64,000 bases of DNA from Bradyrhizobium monzae (GCF_021458635.1 NZ_JAIRDQ010000002.1:372001-436000); one strand, 5' to 3'. Numbered from the stretch's first letter, positions 1 through 10,235 are shown. The notes: generated by a model from the sequence alone, not told the origin. Made by a program: numbers and translations.

Positions 1-333
1 TTCAAGCGCAACGAGCATGTGCGCGTCGAGATCTTCTATCTGACCCTGTCCGAGCGCGGCCAGCTCTGGCTCGACATGATCGGCACGCTGTTCTTCCTGA
101 TCCCCTCCTGCCTCCTGCTGGCCTATCTGTCCTGGCCCTTCTTCATGCAGGCCTACAGCGTCAACGAGATGTCGGGCAATGCCGGCGGCCTGGTCCGCTG
201 GCCCATCAAGTTCGTGATTCCCTCGGGCTTCGTGATGCTGGCATTGCAGGGAGTTTCCGAAGTCATCAAGCGTATCGCGGCTCTCCAGGGCTATGTGACG
301 ATCGACGCCAAGTACGAGAGGCCGACCCAATGA
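1..333 (+). CDS. TRAP transporter small permease (DctQ-type), 5' truncated
   Basis: This is the small membrane subunit of a tripartite ATP-independent periplasmic (TRAP) transporter. It sits in the inner membrane and pairs with the large DctM permease. The frame is open from base 1, so the start lies outside the window and about 110 residues remain. The stretch NEHVRVEIFY near the visible start is the conserved DctQ signature before the third membrane helix. Hydrophobic segments follow (IGTLFFLIPSCLLLAYL and FVIPSGFVMLALQG). The stop overlaps the dctM start at 330 by four bases, showing translational coupling. The substrate cannot be read from this subunit; the TakP-like binding proteins at 5.6-8.2 kb are candidate partners by proximity only. 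Confidence 0.88.
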   Translation, partial: FKRNEHVRVEIFYLTLSERGQLWLDMIGTLFFLIPSCLLLAYLSWPFFMQAYSVNEMSGNAGGLVRWPIKFVIPSGFVMLALQGVSEVIKRIAALQGYVTIDAKYERPTQ

Positions 334-1931
334 TTACGCTGGAGATGATGCCGCCGTTGATGTTCGGCGGCCTGGTTCTGGCGATGCTGATCGGCTTCCC
401 CGTCGCGTTCACGCTCGCGGCGGTCGGCCTCTCATTCGGCTTCCTCGCCATCCATCTCGGATTCTTCGACCTCAACTTCCTGCAGGCGATCCCCGGCCGC
501 GTGTTCGGCAGCGTGCTTTCCAACGAGCTGCTGCTCGCGATCCCGTTCTTCACCTTCATGGGCGCCATATTGGAGAGATGCGGATTAGCCGAGGACATGC
601 TGGATTCGATGGGCCAGCTGTTCGGCCCGGTCCGCGGCGGTCTCGGCTATTCCGTCATCATCGTCGGCTTCATCCTCGGCGCCATCACCGGCACGGTGGC
701 GGCGCAGGTCATCGCCATGGCGCTGATCTCGATGCCCGTGATGATCCGCTACGGCTACAACATGCGCTACATCACCGGCGTGCTGGCGGCCTCCGGCACC
801 ATCACGCAGCTGGTGCCGCCCTCGCTGGTGCTGATCGTGCTCGCCGACCAGCTCGGCAAGTCGGTCGGCGACATGTATCTCGGCGCCTGGGGTCCCTCGG
901 TGTTCCAGATCATGCTGTTCGCCGGCTACACTTTCGTCCTCGGCCTGATCAAGCCGGAGCACGTGCCGCCCGTGCCGCTCGAAGCACGCACGCTGACCGG
1001 CTGGGCGCTGTGGAAGAAGTGCCTGATGGGCATCATCCCCTCGGCCGTTCTCATTTTCGTCGTGCTCGGCACCATGATGATGGGCCTTGCGACCCCGACG
1101 GAAGCCGGCGCCATGGGCGCTGTCGGCGCCATCGTGCTCGCCGCGATCCACCACAAGGACTTCACCTCGACCGACCGCAAGATCCTGATCGTCGGCGTGA
1201 TCGCCGCCGGCCTCGGCACCATCGTCGCGATGCTGTTCACCGAGAATTTGGTCTTCAAGCTCGCCTTCGCCGTGACGTATCTGGCGGTGGCCTGGATCTG
1301 CATCTCGGCGGCACGCATTCCCGACCTGCGCGACCTCATCAAGCAGGGTTACGAATCCACCATGCGCCTCACCTGCATGGTCACGTTCATCCTGATCGGC
1401 TCGACCTGCTTCTCGGTGGTGTTCCTCGGCGTCTCCGGCGGCGTCTGGCTCGAGCATCTCCTGACCTCGCTGCCCGGCGGCGTCTGGGGCTTCCTGATCT
1501 TCATCAACCTCTTCATCTTCTTCCTGGCGTTCTTCCTCGACTTCTTCGAGATCGCCTTCATCATCCTGCCGATGATCGCGCCGATCGCGCAGAAGATTCT
1601 CGGACCCGTCGTCGGCGACGGGCCCGCGCTGATCTGGTTCGGCGTCATGCTCTGCGTCAACATGCAGACCTCGTTCCTGCATCCGCCGTTCGGCTTCGCG
1701 CTGTTCTACTTACGCGGCGTCGCGCCGAAGGAAGTGAAGAGCTCGGACATCTATTGGGGCGCGATGCCCTGGATCGGCCTGCAGATGATCATGGTGCTGA
1801 TCGTGATCGCTTTCCCGATCACGGTGACGGGCCTGCTGGACAAGCCGGTCAATGTCGACCTCGACAAGGTCAGGATCGAGGTGCCGCAGATCGACCTGCC
1901 GCCGCTGGATCTCGGCCCGCCGCAGAAATAG
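330..1931 (+). CDS. TRAP transporter large permease (DctM-type)
   Basis: This is the 12-or-more-helix subunit that carries out sodium-coupled substrate translocation in TRAP systems. The 533 residues are almost entirely hydrophobic helices, with the DctM motif GAITGTVAAQVIAMALISMP near residues 113-132. It is about 100 residues longer than the common 425-residue DctM. The extra length fits a central region (about residues 280-345) with additional helices, as in the large DctM subgroup. The C-terminal tail (about 510-533) is polar. It overlaps dctQ by four bases. A perfect hairpin at 1946-1975 lies just after the stop. The family call is firm; substrate is unknown. Confidence 0.92.
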   Translation: MITLEMMPPLMFGGLVLAMLIGFPVAFTLAAVGLSFGFLAIHLGFFDLNFLQAIPGRVFGSVLSNELLLAIPFFTFMGAILERCGLAEDMLDSMGQLFGPVRGGLGYSVIIVGFILGAITGTVAAQVIAMALISMPVMIRYGYNMRYITGVLAASGTITQLVPPSLVLIVLADQLGKSVGDMYLGAWGPSVFQIMLFAGYTFVLGLIKPEHVPPVPLEARTLTGWALWKKCLMGIIPSAVLIFVVLGTMMMGLATPTEAGAMGAVGAIVLAAIHHKDFTSTDRKILIVGVIAAGLGTIVAMLFTENLVFKLAFAVTYLAVAWICISAARIPDLRDLIKQGYESTMRLTCMVTFILIGSTCFSVVFLGVSGGVWLEHLLTSLPGGVWGFLIFINLFIFFLAFFLDFFEIAFIILPMIAPIAQKILGPVVGDGPALIWFGVMLCVNMQTSFLHPPFGFALFYLRGVAPKEVKSSDIYWGAMPWIGLQMIMVLIVIAFPITVTGLLDKPVNVDLDKVRIEVPQIDLPPLDLGPPQK

Positions 1932-1945
1932 CGGTTGCCTCTCGC

Positions 1946-1975
1946 CATCATGCTCCGTTTCGGCGGAGCATGATG
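1946..1975. repeat. Perfect 12-bp inverted repeat between dctM and the M20 peptidase gene
   Basis: CATCATGCTCCG at 1946-1957 and CGGAGCATGATG at 1964-1975 are exact reverse complements around a six-base loop. No T-run follows on either strand, so it is not a classical intrinsic terminator. It may be an mRNA-stabilising hairpin or a dispersed REP-like palindrome; the sequence alone does not decide. Confidence 0.75.
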
Positions 1976-2037
1976 CGCGTGACAGGCGCGGCAAACAGGG
2001 GCATACCGGGCCGTCATCCAACCGATGGATCCCGCCT

Positions 2038-3327
2038 ATGCTCCGATCGCACCACGCTTCCTCGCTCGCCGGTTCCCTAGTCGCCTCGCTCTGGCTCGCC
2101 TGTGCCGCCACCATCGCGCATGCCGAGCCCGTGGCCGAGGTTCATGCGCTGGCGCAGAAGGAGCAGCAGCCGCTGCTCGACACGCTGCGCGACCTCGTCA
2201 GCATCGAATCCGGCAGCAAGGATTTCGAGGGCCTCAACCTGATCGCGGGCCGCGTGGCTGACCAGCTCAAGCAGATCGGCGGCACGGTCGAGATCCTGCA
2301 GCCGACCGATATCTATCGCCTCGACGACACGCCGGAGAAGATCGGCCCGGCCGTGCACGCCGTCTTCAAGGGCACCGGCAGCAAGAAGATCATGCTGATC
2401 GCCCACATGGACACGGTGTACCTGAAGGGCATGCTGAAGGACCAGCCGTTCCGCATCGACGGCGACAAGGCCTACGGCCTCGGCATTGCCGACGACAAGC
2501 AGGGCGTCGCGCTGATTCTCCACACCGTGGCGATGCTGCAGAAGCTCAATTTCAAGGACTACGGCACCCTCACCGTGCTGACCAACGGCGACGAAGAGAT
2601 TTCCTCGCCCGGCTGGCGCGGCACCATCACCAAATTCGCCGCCGATCAGGACGTCGTGTTCTCGTTCGAGGGCGGCGGCACCGACGGCACGCTGCGGCTC
2701 GCCACTAGCGGCATCGGCTCGGCCTATCTCACGGTGACCGGCAAGTCCTCGCATGCGGGCGCGCGGCCGGAGGGCGGCATCAATGCGCTTTACGAGCTCT
2801 CGCACCAGGTGCTGCAGATGAAGGACCTGTCCAAGCCCGAGCAGGGCCTGAAGCTGAACTGGACAGTCGCCAAGGCCGGCACCAACCGCAACGTGATCCC
2901 GGCTGAGGCCACCGCGCAGGCCGATGCGCGCGCGCTCAAGGTGTCGGATTTCGACGAGCTGGAGAAGGCGCTGCAAGACAAGATCAAGAACCGCCTGCTG
3001 CCCGATTCCAAGGTCGCGCTGAAATTCGAGGTGCGCCGTCCGCCGCTCGAGGCCAACGACGCCTCGCGCCGCGTCGCGGCCTACGGCAAGACGATCTACG
3101 AGGAGATCGGGATGCCCCTCAAGGTCGACGAGAAGGCGACCGGCGGCGGCACCGATGCCGCTTTTGCCGCGCTGAAGACCAAGGGCGCCGTGGTCGAAGG
3201 CATGGGCCTGTCGGGCTTCGGCGCGCATTCCAACGACGCCGAATACGTGAAGCTCGACACCATCGTGCCGCGTCTCTATTTGACCACGCGCATGATCATG
3301 GATCTGTCCACCGGCAAGCTGAAATAA
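2038..3327 (+). CDS. Exported M20-family metallopeptidase (glutamate carboxypeptidase-like)
   Basis: This is a zinc-dependent exopeptidase or deacylase of the M20 family, probably periplasmic. From the ATG at 2038 it has 429 residues and begins with a Sec signal peptide (hydrophobic run ending ACAATIAHAE). An open frame extends upstream to 1852, but that part lacks a signal and overlaps dctM. Metal-site motifs are visible: IAHMDTVY (His and Asp), GLGIADDKQG (bridging Asp) and NGDEEISS (catalytic Glu pair). A dimerisation domain follows (SSHAGARPEGG), and a late His in GFGAHSNDAEY completes the site. The order resembles CPG2-type carboxypeptidases that release C-terminal glutamate. The true substrate is inferred only. 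It converges with the next gene with a three-base gap. Confidence 0.85.
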   Translation: MLRSHHASSLAGSLVASLWLACAATIAHAEPVAEVHALAQKEQQPLLDTLRDLVSIESGSKDFEGLNLIAGRVADQLKQIGGTVEILQPTDIYRLDDTPEKIGPAVHAVFKGTGSKKIMLIAHMDTVYLKGMLKDQPFRIDGDKAYGLGIADDKQGVALILHTVAMLQKLNFKDYGTLTVLTNGDEEISSPGWRGTITKFAADQDVVFSFEGGGTDGTLRLATSGIGSAYLTVTGKSSHAGARPEGGINALYELSHQVLQMKDLSKPEQGLKLNWTVAKAGTNRNVIPAEATAQADARALKVSDFDELEKALQDKIKNRLLPDSKVALKFEVRRPPLEANDASRRVAAYGKTIYEEIGMPLKVDEKATGGGTDAAFAALKTKGAVVEGMGLSGFGAHSNDAEYVKLDTIVPRLYLTTRMIMDLSTGKLK

Positions 3328-3330
3328 CGG

Positions 3331-4698
3331 TCAGCGTCGATCGGGGGCGGAGGAATTTTCCCCCGCCAGCCTGAACCGCAGCGTGAACTCGGCGCCGCCG
3401 CCGGGGAGATTGTCCACCGCAACCGTTGCGGCGTGATCGTCGGCGACGCCACGCACGATCGAAAGTCCCAGGCCTGCGCCGTCGCTGCGTTGGCGATCCC
3501 GGCGCCAGAAGCGCTGGAAGATCAGCTCGCGTTCGGCTTCCGTGACACCCGGGCCGCAATCGCGCACGCGCACTGAACCGTCGTCGCCGACCTCGACGTC
3601 GACCGACGTCTCCTTCGCGGTGAACTTGATGGCATTTTCGGCGAGGTTGAAGACCGCGCGCTGGAGCATCTCGAAATTGCCGTGGATCATCACCGGCGCG
3701 TCGGCGCCCCGGAGCGCGATGTCCTTGTGCTGTGCGATCGCGAACGGTGCGATCGCGGCCACGACTTCGGCGCACACGGCGCGCAAATCCGCGGTCTCAT
3801 CGGGATCGAGCACCAGCGTGTCGAGCTCGGCGATCTCCAGCAGCTGGGCGACGATCCGGCTCATGCCCGCGATGTCGTCATGCAGCGCCTGCCTTGCCGC
3901 GCCATCGCCGAGCGTCTCGATCCGCGTGCGCAGGATCGCAAGCGGCGTGCGCAGTTGATGGGCGGCATCGGCCGTGAACTGGCGCTGCACGCGAAAACCG
4001 TCCTCGAGACGATCGAGCGCCTGGTTGACGGCGGTGACGAGCGGCATGATCTCGCGCGGAATCTGCTCGGTCGGCAGGCGGATGTCGGTGCGCGACGGGC
4101 CGATATTGCTGGCCTCCTCCGAGGCCATCCAGAGCGGCGCGATCGCGCGGCGGAAGATGATGATATCGATGGCGAGCAGGATCAGGAGAATGGGGATGGT
4201 GATCCACCCGACCCGGCGGAAGAAGTTGGACACGATGTCGTCGGTGATGACGTCGCGATGCGACAGATCCTCCGCCACCTGAATGCGAAAGGTGGTGTCG
4301 CCGATCGTCTGGGTCACGTCAGCGCCGGAAATGGACTCCGATCCAACGTCACCGGTCTTCTTGTGCGACGAGAACAGCAGGCGGCCGTCGGCATCGCGGA
4401 TGTCGTACTGGTAGCGGCCATAGGCTTCCGAATAGAGACCGCGAAGGCTCTCGGGCAGATTGAACGTCACCTTGCCGTCGGGCCGGACCGCGATACGCTC
4501 GGCCAGCGTCTCGGCCTGGGCGCGCATCGCCGCGCGATGCAACTGGTCGATCTCGGAGTCCAGCAGCCAGAACAACACCAGCGGCAGGAAGATCGCGACC
4601 ACCGCGACCGCGATGATGTGCAGGAACACGATGCGCGAGATCAGCGATTTGAACGACGGCCTGGCGAACGACCCGGCGCGAAACCCGACTCGGGCCAC
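3331..4698 (-). CDS. Two-component sensor histidine kinase
   Basis: This is a membrane sensor kinase of the TctE/QseC type, 455 residues. A first membrane helix (about residues 23-47) is followed by a periplasmic sensing region of about 110 residues and a second helix (about 166-186). A HAMP-like linker, the phospho-acceptor box FTADAAHQLRTPLAIL, the N box (NLAENAIKF) and the ATP-lid motif GAGLGLSIVRG follow. The response regulator ends one base upstream, at 4700, so the two are co-transcribed. The pair lies between the TRAP permease genes and the TRAP binding proteins, which suggests but does not prove control of that system. Confidence 0.9.
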   Translation of the reverse strand: MARVGFRAGSFARPSFKSLISRIVFLHIIAVAVVAIFLPLVLFWLLDSEIDQLHRAAMRAQAETLAERIAVRPDGKVTFNLPESLRGLYSEAYGRYQYDIRDADGRLLFSSHKKTGDVGSESISGADVTQTIGDTTFRIQVAEDLSHRDVITDDIVSNFFRRVGWITIPILLILLAIDIIIFRRAIAPLWMASEEASNIGPSRTDIRLPTEQIPREIMPLVTAVNQALDRLEDGFRVQRQFTADAAHQLRTPLAILRTRIETLGDGAARQALHDDIAGMSRIVAQLLEIAELDTLVLDPDETADLRAVCAEVVAAIAPFAIAQHKDIALRGADAPVMIHGNFEMLQRAVFNLAENAIKFTAKETSVDVEVGDDGSVRVRDCGPGVTEAERELIFQRFWRRDRQRSDGAGLGLSIVRGVADDHAATVAVDNLPGGGAEFTLRFRLAGENSSAPDRR

Positions 4699-4699
4699 G

Positions 4700-5374
4700 C
4701 TATTTCTCCTCGGCCATCATGTAGCCGACGCCGCGGATGGTGTGGATCACGACCTTGGCGCCATGTTCAGTGAGTTGCTTGCGCAGCCGGGAGACATACA
4801 CCTCGACCGCGTTCGAGGCGACCTCGCCCTCGAGCCCGAAGATGTGATCTTCGACATTCTTCTTCGGCACCACCCGCCCCTGCCGGCGCAGCAAAATCTC
4901 CAGCACCGAGGTCTCGCGCGACGAGATGATCCGCGGCTTGTCGTCGATGAAGATCTGGCGGCTCTCGGTGTCGTAGACGAGATTGGCGAGCCGCAGCGAT
5001 CGTCCGAGCAACTGGCCCGGACGACGCAGGATCGCCTCGAGCCGCGCCACCAGCTCCTCCATCGCGAACGGCTTTGCCAGGTAGTCGTCGGCGCCGCTGC
5101 GCAAGCCGTTGACGCGATCCTGCACGCCACCGCGGGCGGTCAGCACCAGCACCGGCAGCGGCTCCATCTGCCGCCGCAATTCGCGCAACACCGACAGGCC
5201 GTCGCCGTCGGGCAGGCCGAGATCGAGGATCATCGCGGCATAGCTGACATTGTGCACCGCCTCGCGCGCCTCCTCGGTGGAGCCCACGATGTCGCTCTCA
5301 TAGCCGGCCGCCGCCAGCCCGCTGGCCACGAGCCGCGACAGCTCGACATTGTCCTCGACGATAAGAAGGCGCAT
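4700..5374 (-). CDS. OmpR/QseB-family response regulator
   Basis: This is a DNA-binding response regulator of 224 residues. The start chosen is the ATG at 5374, giving MRLLIVEDN, the normal beginning of a receiver domain; an upstream in-frame start at 5410 would add 12 unlikely residues. The phospho-accepting Asp sits in ILDLGLPDGDG (about residue 51), and the conserved Thr and Lys are in VLTARGG and YLAKPFA. The C-terminal half is a winged helix (AVEVYVSRLRKQL) of the OmpR class. It is the first gene of a two-gene operon with the kinase. Targets are not visible in the sequence. Confidence 0.92.
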   Translation of the reverse strand: MRLLIVEDNVELSRLVASGLAAAGYESDIVGSTEEAREAVHNVSYAAMILDLGLPDGDGLSVLRELRRQMEPLPVLVLTARGGVQDRVNGLRSGADDYLAKPFAMEELVARLEAILRRPGQLLGRSLRLANLVYDTESRQIFIDDKPRIISSRETSVLEILLRRQGRVVPKKNVEDHIFGLEGEVASNAVEVYVSRLRKQLTEHGAKVVIHTIRGVGYMMAEEK

Positions 5375-5540
5375 CGCATATCCGGTGAAAACATGCGGCT
5401 CGCGCCGCATCTTCGTTCTCTTCCACCATCTATGGGGTTTCGGCCAGCAAAAAGGCGAACCTCACCGCCTTTTGCCCCCTGTCAGGTTTATGTAAGCTAA
5501 CCGAGCGTGCTCGGGAGCTCGCGTATGCGTGGCGACACGC

Positions 5541-5574
5541 AAAAAGCCTCGGAGCCTTCGCTCAGAGGCTTTCG
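5541..5574 (-). terminator. Intrinsic terminator after first TakP-like gene
   Basis: Read on the minus strand, AAGCCTC then GAGC pairs with GCTC then GAGGCTT around a GAAG loop, with one mismatch, and is followed by a run of T. It lies 16 bases past the stop of the gene ending at 5590. Confidence 0.85.
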
Positions 5575-5589
5575 CAACACGAATGCAGC

Positions 5590-6678
5590 TCAGCTCTGCG
5601 AGTGACGCGCCATGAAGATGTCGTAGCCGACTTCTCCGACCTGGAACCAGGCATAGCTGTCGTTGGAGAACTTGGTCAGGGACTCGTAGACCTTCTTGAA
5701 GTTCGGGTTGGTCGCCGAAACCTCGTCGTGCAGCTCTTTCGCGGCCTTGTAGCAGGCATCCATGATCGGCGGCGGGAACGCGTGCAGCTTGGTGCCGTTG
5801 GCCAGCAGCTTCTTCAACGCCAGCGGATTGGCCTGGTCGTAGCGCGCCATCATGTAGTTGTTGGAGTAGTGGCCGGCCTGCATGAGCACGCTCTGGTAAT
5901 ATTTCGGCAGCGCATTCCATTTGTCGAGGTTGACGTAGGCGAGCAGCATCGGGCCGCCTTCCCACCAGCCGGGATAGTAATAGTGCGGCGCGATCTTGTA
6001 GAAGCCGAGCTTCTCGTCGTCATAGGGGCCGACCCATTCGGCGGCGTCGATGGTGCCCTTCTCCAGTGCCGGATAGATGTCGCCGCCAGCGAGTTGCTGC
6101 GGCACCACGCCGAGCTTCTGGAGCACGCGGCCGGCAAAGCCGCCGATGCGGAATTTCATGCCCCTGAGATCGTCGGGTGTATTGACCTCTTTCCGAAACC
6201 AGCCGCCCATCTGGCAGCCGGTGTTGCCGGCCAGCAGCGAGATGACGTTATAGCTCTTGTAGAAGTCGTTGAGGATCTCGCGCCCGCCACCCAGCATGTA
6301 CCAGGCCTGGTTGATGCGCATGTTGGGACCGAACGGCACCGACGAGCCGAAGGTGAAGGTCGGGTCTTTGCCGAAATAGTAGTAGGACGCGGTGTGGCCG
6401 ATCTCGCAGGTGGCGTTCTGCACGGCGTCCAGCACCTGCAAGCCCGGCACGATCTCGCCGGCCGCGAACGTCTGGATCTGGAATTTGTTGTCGGTCGCCT
6501 CCGCAACCATCTTGCTCATCATCTCCGCGCCGCCATAGAGCGTGTCGAGCGATTTCGGCCAGCTCGTCGGCATGCGCCATTTGATCTCCGGCATCGACTG
6601 CGCGATTGCGGGAGCGGCCAACGTGGCAGCGCCTGCCGCACCAAGCCCTGTGACCTTGATGAAGTCTCGTCTCTTCAT
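5590..6678 (-). CDS. TRAP transporter substrate-binding protein, TakP-like (copy 1)
   Basis: This is a periplasmic binding protein of the DctP family, 362 residues from the ATG at 6678. A twin-arginine leader (MKRRDFIKVTG, then an Ala-rich segment ending APAIAQS) points to Tat export. [43 protein letters not shown] and [20 protein letters not shown] match what I know of TakP, the 2-oxoacid-binding TRAP protein of Rhodobacter. A 2-oxoacid ligand is therefore plausible. It has its own terminator at 5541-5574 and a long 431-base upstream gap, so it is probably a separate transcription unit. A related gene lies just upstream at 7111. Confidence 0.9.
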   Translation of the reverse strand: MKRRDFIKVTGLGAAGAATLAAPAIAQSMPEIKWRMPTSWPKSLDTLYGGAEMMSKMVAEATDNKFQIQTFAAGEIVPGLQVLDAVQNATCEIGHTASYYYFGKDPTFTFGSSVPFGPNMRINQAWYMLGGGREILNDFYKSYNVISLLAGNTGCQMGGWFRKEVNTPDDLRGMKFRIGGFAGRVLQKLGVVPQQLAGGDIYPALEKGTIDAAEWVGPYDDEKLGFYKIAPHYYYPGWWEGGPMLLAYVNLDKWNALPKYYQSVLMQAGHYSNNYMMARYDQANPLALKKLLANGTKLHAFPPPIMDACYKAAKELHDEVSATNPNFKKVYESLTKFSNDSYAWFQVGEVGYDIFMARHSQS

Positions 6679-6813
6679 GATTTTCCTACCCTGATGGATG
6701 GTGATTGTGGGCCTTCTTCTCGAGGCTTGAGGCCAGCATGGCGCAAGGTCGGAGCGAATGCCATGGTGATCGCACTGCGGTAAAGGAAAAGCCGGCTGCG
6801 CAAACGAGGCCAA

Positions 6814-6833
6814 CTTAGGTCTTATGACCTAAG
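6814..6833. promoter_or_regulatory. Perfect palindrome upstream of TakP-like gene, possible operator
   Basis: CTTAGGTC (6814-6821) and GACCTAAG (6826-6833) are exact inverted repeats around TTAT. It lies about 135 bases upstream of the ATG at 6678 and has no T-run. Its symmetry and spacing suit a dimeric regulator; no regulator can be assigned. Confidence 0.45.
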
Positions 6834-7049
6834 CCGCAGGCGGTGCTCGTGAAGAGCCGCGGCCGGCAAGCGAGCAACTATTTCGGATTTAGCGATGATC
6901 GATTTTTGCCACTGTTTTGCCCGACGTGTCAAACGGGCTTTGATGCGCCAAACCGTTGGCGGGCGTCCACCGATCGACCCGCCATCACCCCGCTTCTACT
7001 GTGCATGGGGTTGTTTTGCGGATTTTGCTGGGCGCCCGATACGCTGCCA

Positions 7050-7084
7050 AAGAAAAAGCCCGGCCTCGCGAACGAGGCCGGGCC
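7050..7084 (-). terminator. Strong intrinsic terminator after second TakP-like gene
   Basis: On the minus strand GCCCGGCCTCG and CGAGGCCGGGC form an exact 11-bp stem with a TTCG tetraloop, followed by TTTTTCT. It lies 27 bases after the stop of the gene ending at 7111. Confidence 0.93.
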
Positions 7085-7110
7085 ATTCAGCTTGACAGAC
7101 TGCTCGAAGA

Positions 7111-8274
<1,164 letters not shown>

Positions 8275-8394
8275 TTAGCCGCGTCGATCCGAAGGGGCTT
8301 CGCTGCCGTGGCCTTTAACACGGAAGCCCTTGCCGCGGAACGCGACAATGGCATGACGGGGGGCGACGAAAGTCGCATGTCCCGGACAATCGGC

Positions 8395-9534
8395 TCAAGC
8401 GGCGGCGATGACGCCCTTGAGCTGGTCCCGGACCTGTCCCGCAATGGCGCGATAGATCGCCGCATGGGGTCCGTCCGGCTCGCTGTCCACGACGGGATTG
8501 CCGGCGTCCGAGGTGGCGCGAATCGCCATGTGCAGCGGGATCTCGCCCAGGAACGGTACCTGGAGCTTCTCGGCCTCGTGGCGCGCCCCGCCATGGCCGA
8601 AGATGTCGGATTTCGTGCCGCAATGCGGACATTGGAAGTAGCTCATGTTCTCGACGATGCCGAGCACGGGCACGTTGACCTTCTTGAACATGGCAAGCCC
8701 GCGCCGTGCGTCGATCAGGGACAGGTCCTGCGGGGTCGAGACGATCACGGCGCCCTTCAGCGGCACGTTCTGCGCCAGCGTGAGCTGGGCATCGCCGGTG
8801 CCCGGCGGCATGTCGACGACGAGCACGTCGAGCGTTCCCCACGCGACATCGCGCAGCATCTGCGTCACCGCCGACATCACCATCGGGCCGCGCCAGATCA
8901 TCGCGGTCTCTTCCTCGACCAGGAAGCCGATCGACATGATGGCGAGGCCGAAGCGGCGGAGCGGAATCATCTTTCGCTCGCCGTCCAGCTCCGGCTTCTC
9001 GTGCAGGCCGGTCAGCCGCGGCACCGAGGGGCCGTAGATGTCGGCATCGAGCAGCCCGACCTTGAGGCCGAGATCGCGCAGGCCCAATGCCAAATTGAGT
9101 GCTGTGGTCGATTTGCCGACGCCGCCCTTGCCCGAGGCCACCGCGATCACGGCGGCGACGCCCGGAATTTCGGACTGCCGCGCCATCGGCGATTGGGCGC
9201 CGCCCTGCGGCGGCGGCTTGTGGGCATGGACCGGCTGCACGCCGGGCGTGCCGCGGCTCGGCTGCGGGGGTGGCGGCGCTGCGCCCGGCTTGCGCTCGGC
9301 GGTCAAGGCGACCATCACGGTGGTGACGCTGGGAATGCCGCGTACGGCGGCCTCGGCTTCGGCACGGACGGATTCCCAGGCCCGCGCCTCGGCGGCATCG
9401 ACATTGATCGAGAAGAACACCTTGCCGTCGGATGCGCTGATCGGGCTCAGCACATTGGCATTGGTGAGCGGGACCCCGCGGGGCGATTTGATCCTGGCGA
9501 GGCTGTCGAGAACCTGTTGCTGCGTCACGCTCAA
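8395..9534 (-). CDS. apbC: Mrp/NBP35 family P-loop ATPase, iron-sulfur carrier (ApbC)
   Basis: This is a cytosolic scaffold or carrier for iron-sulfur cluster delivery. The 379 residues start with a DUF59/MIP18-like domain (about 1-85). A linker rich in Pro, Ala and Gly follows (about 85-120). The P-loop domain has the deviant Walker A ASGKGGVGKSTT, switch motifs GLLDADIYGPSVP and VVDMPPGTGD, and the cluster-binding CPHC pair in YFQCPHCGTKS. This full domain order is typical of alphaproteobacterial Mrp proteins. It stands alone between a TakP-like gene and a VOC gene, with no obvious operon partner. Confidence 0.93.
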   Translation of the reverse strand: MSVTQQQVLDSLARIKSPRGVPLTNANVLSPISASDGKVFFSINVDAAEARAWESVRAEAEAAVRGIPSVTTVMVALTAERKPGAAPPPPQPSRGTPGVQPVHAHKPPPQGGAQSPMARQSEIPGVAAVIAVASGKGGVGKSTTALNLALGLRDLGLKVGLLDADIYGPSVPRLTGLHEKPELDGERKMIPLRRFGLAIMSIGFLVEEETAMIWRGPMVMSAVTQMLRDVAWGTLDVLVVDMPPGTGDAQLTLAQNVPLKGAVIVSTPQDLSLIDARRGLAMFKKVNVPVLGIVENMSYFQCPHCGTKSDIFGHGGARHEAEKLQVPFLGEIPLHMAIRATSDAGNPVVDSEPDGPHAAIYRAIAGQVRDQLKGVIAAA

Positions 9535-9587
9535 AGCGCATCTCCTAAAGTTCAGGATGCCCCATTAGAGCGGAAACGGCCAAAAGG

Positions 9588-10037
9588 CTACTGCTTGCCG
9601 ATATCGTCAGCCATCTCGGCGGGCGCAGACCCCTGCTCGTGGGCCGCCTCGTAATTGAGCTCGATCATGACCCCGTTGGGGTCGTAGACGAAGATCTGCC
9701 AGAGGTCGCCGCCGGGCACCTGGCGGGAGTCGAATTTCATGCCCTTGGAGGCCAGACGCTGCTTCATGCCGTCGAAGCCGCGGCTGACGAAGGCGACGTG
9801 GTGGACCACGCCGGAATCCGGCTTCTGCGGCTCCGAGGTCGGGGAAATATCGACGAGGTGCACCACCGGCTTGCCCTCGCTGTACATCCACGCCCCCGGG
9901 AAGGCGAAATTCGGCCGGGCGCCTTTTTCCAGGCCCAGCACGTCCTCGTAGAAGCGGACCGTCTCGGCCAGATTCCGGGTCCGGATGTTGAAATGATCGA
10001 GGACGCCAACGCTCACGCCGCCCAAGCCCACACCCAT
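9588..10037 (-). CDS. VOC (glyoxalase/dioxygenase) superfamily protein
   Basis: This is a small 149-residue metalloprotein of the vicinal-oxygen-chelate fold. LDHFNIRTRNLAETVRFYED opens the first beta-alpha-beta-beta-beta unit. VHHVAFVSRGFDGMKQRL opens the second, and the final IFVYDPNGVMIELNYE carries the usual metal-ligand Glu. Early His (DHF), mid His (VHHVAF) and late Glu would form the metal site. The reaction could be a lyase, a dioxygenase or an isomerase; the sequence does not tell. It is transcribed away from the dehydrogenase gene at 10236. Confidence 0.85.
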   Translation of the reverse strand: MGVGLGGVSVGVLDHFNIRTRNLAETVRFYEDVLGLEKGARPNFAFPGAWMYSEGKPVVHLVDISPTSEPQKPDSGVVHHVAFVSRGFDGMKQRLASKGMKFDSRQVPGGDLWQIFVYDPNGVMIELNYEAAHEQGSAPAEMADDIGKQ

Positions 10038-10235
10038 GCTTCGCTCCCTTGTTTTGAAGTCCTTGTTGAAGTCCTTGGTCCCTGCATCCTAGCACAGGAG
10101 GCCGCCAAACGAAGCCGTTGCCCTCCGGCCGCAAGGGTTTATGGTGCGCCCGGCCCGCCCTCGGGCGGAACCTCAGGACCCCGGCTGGCGCCCCTCGCCG
10201 GCTGCAACCGTAAAACTCAAGCTACGGACACACAC

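Larger units (their letters stand above)
6679..7110. other. Intergenic region between two TakP-like genes
   Basis: This 432-base gap holds the terminator of the upstream gene (7050-7084) and a perfect inverted repeat (6814-6833). Short open frames here show no recognisable protein. The rest is presumed promoter and untranslated leader for the gene starting at 6678. Confidence 0.7.

Noticed and set aside
578..2080. Long plus-strand open frame of 500 codons inside dctM
   Set aside because: It is a shadow of dctM in another frame, rich in Arg, His and Pro with no family likeness.
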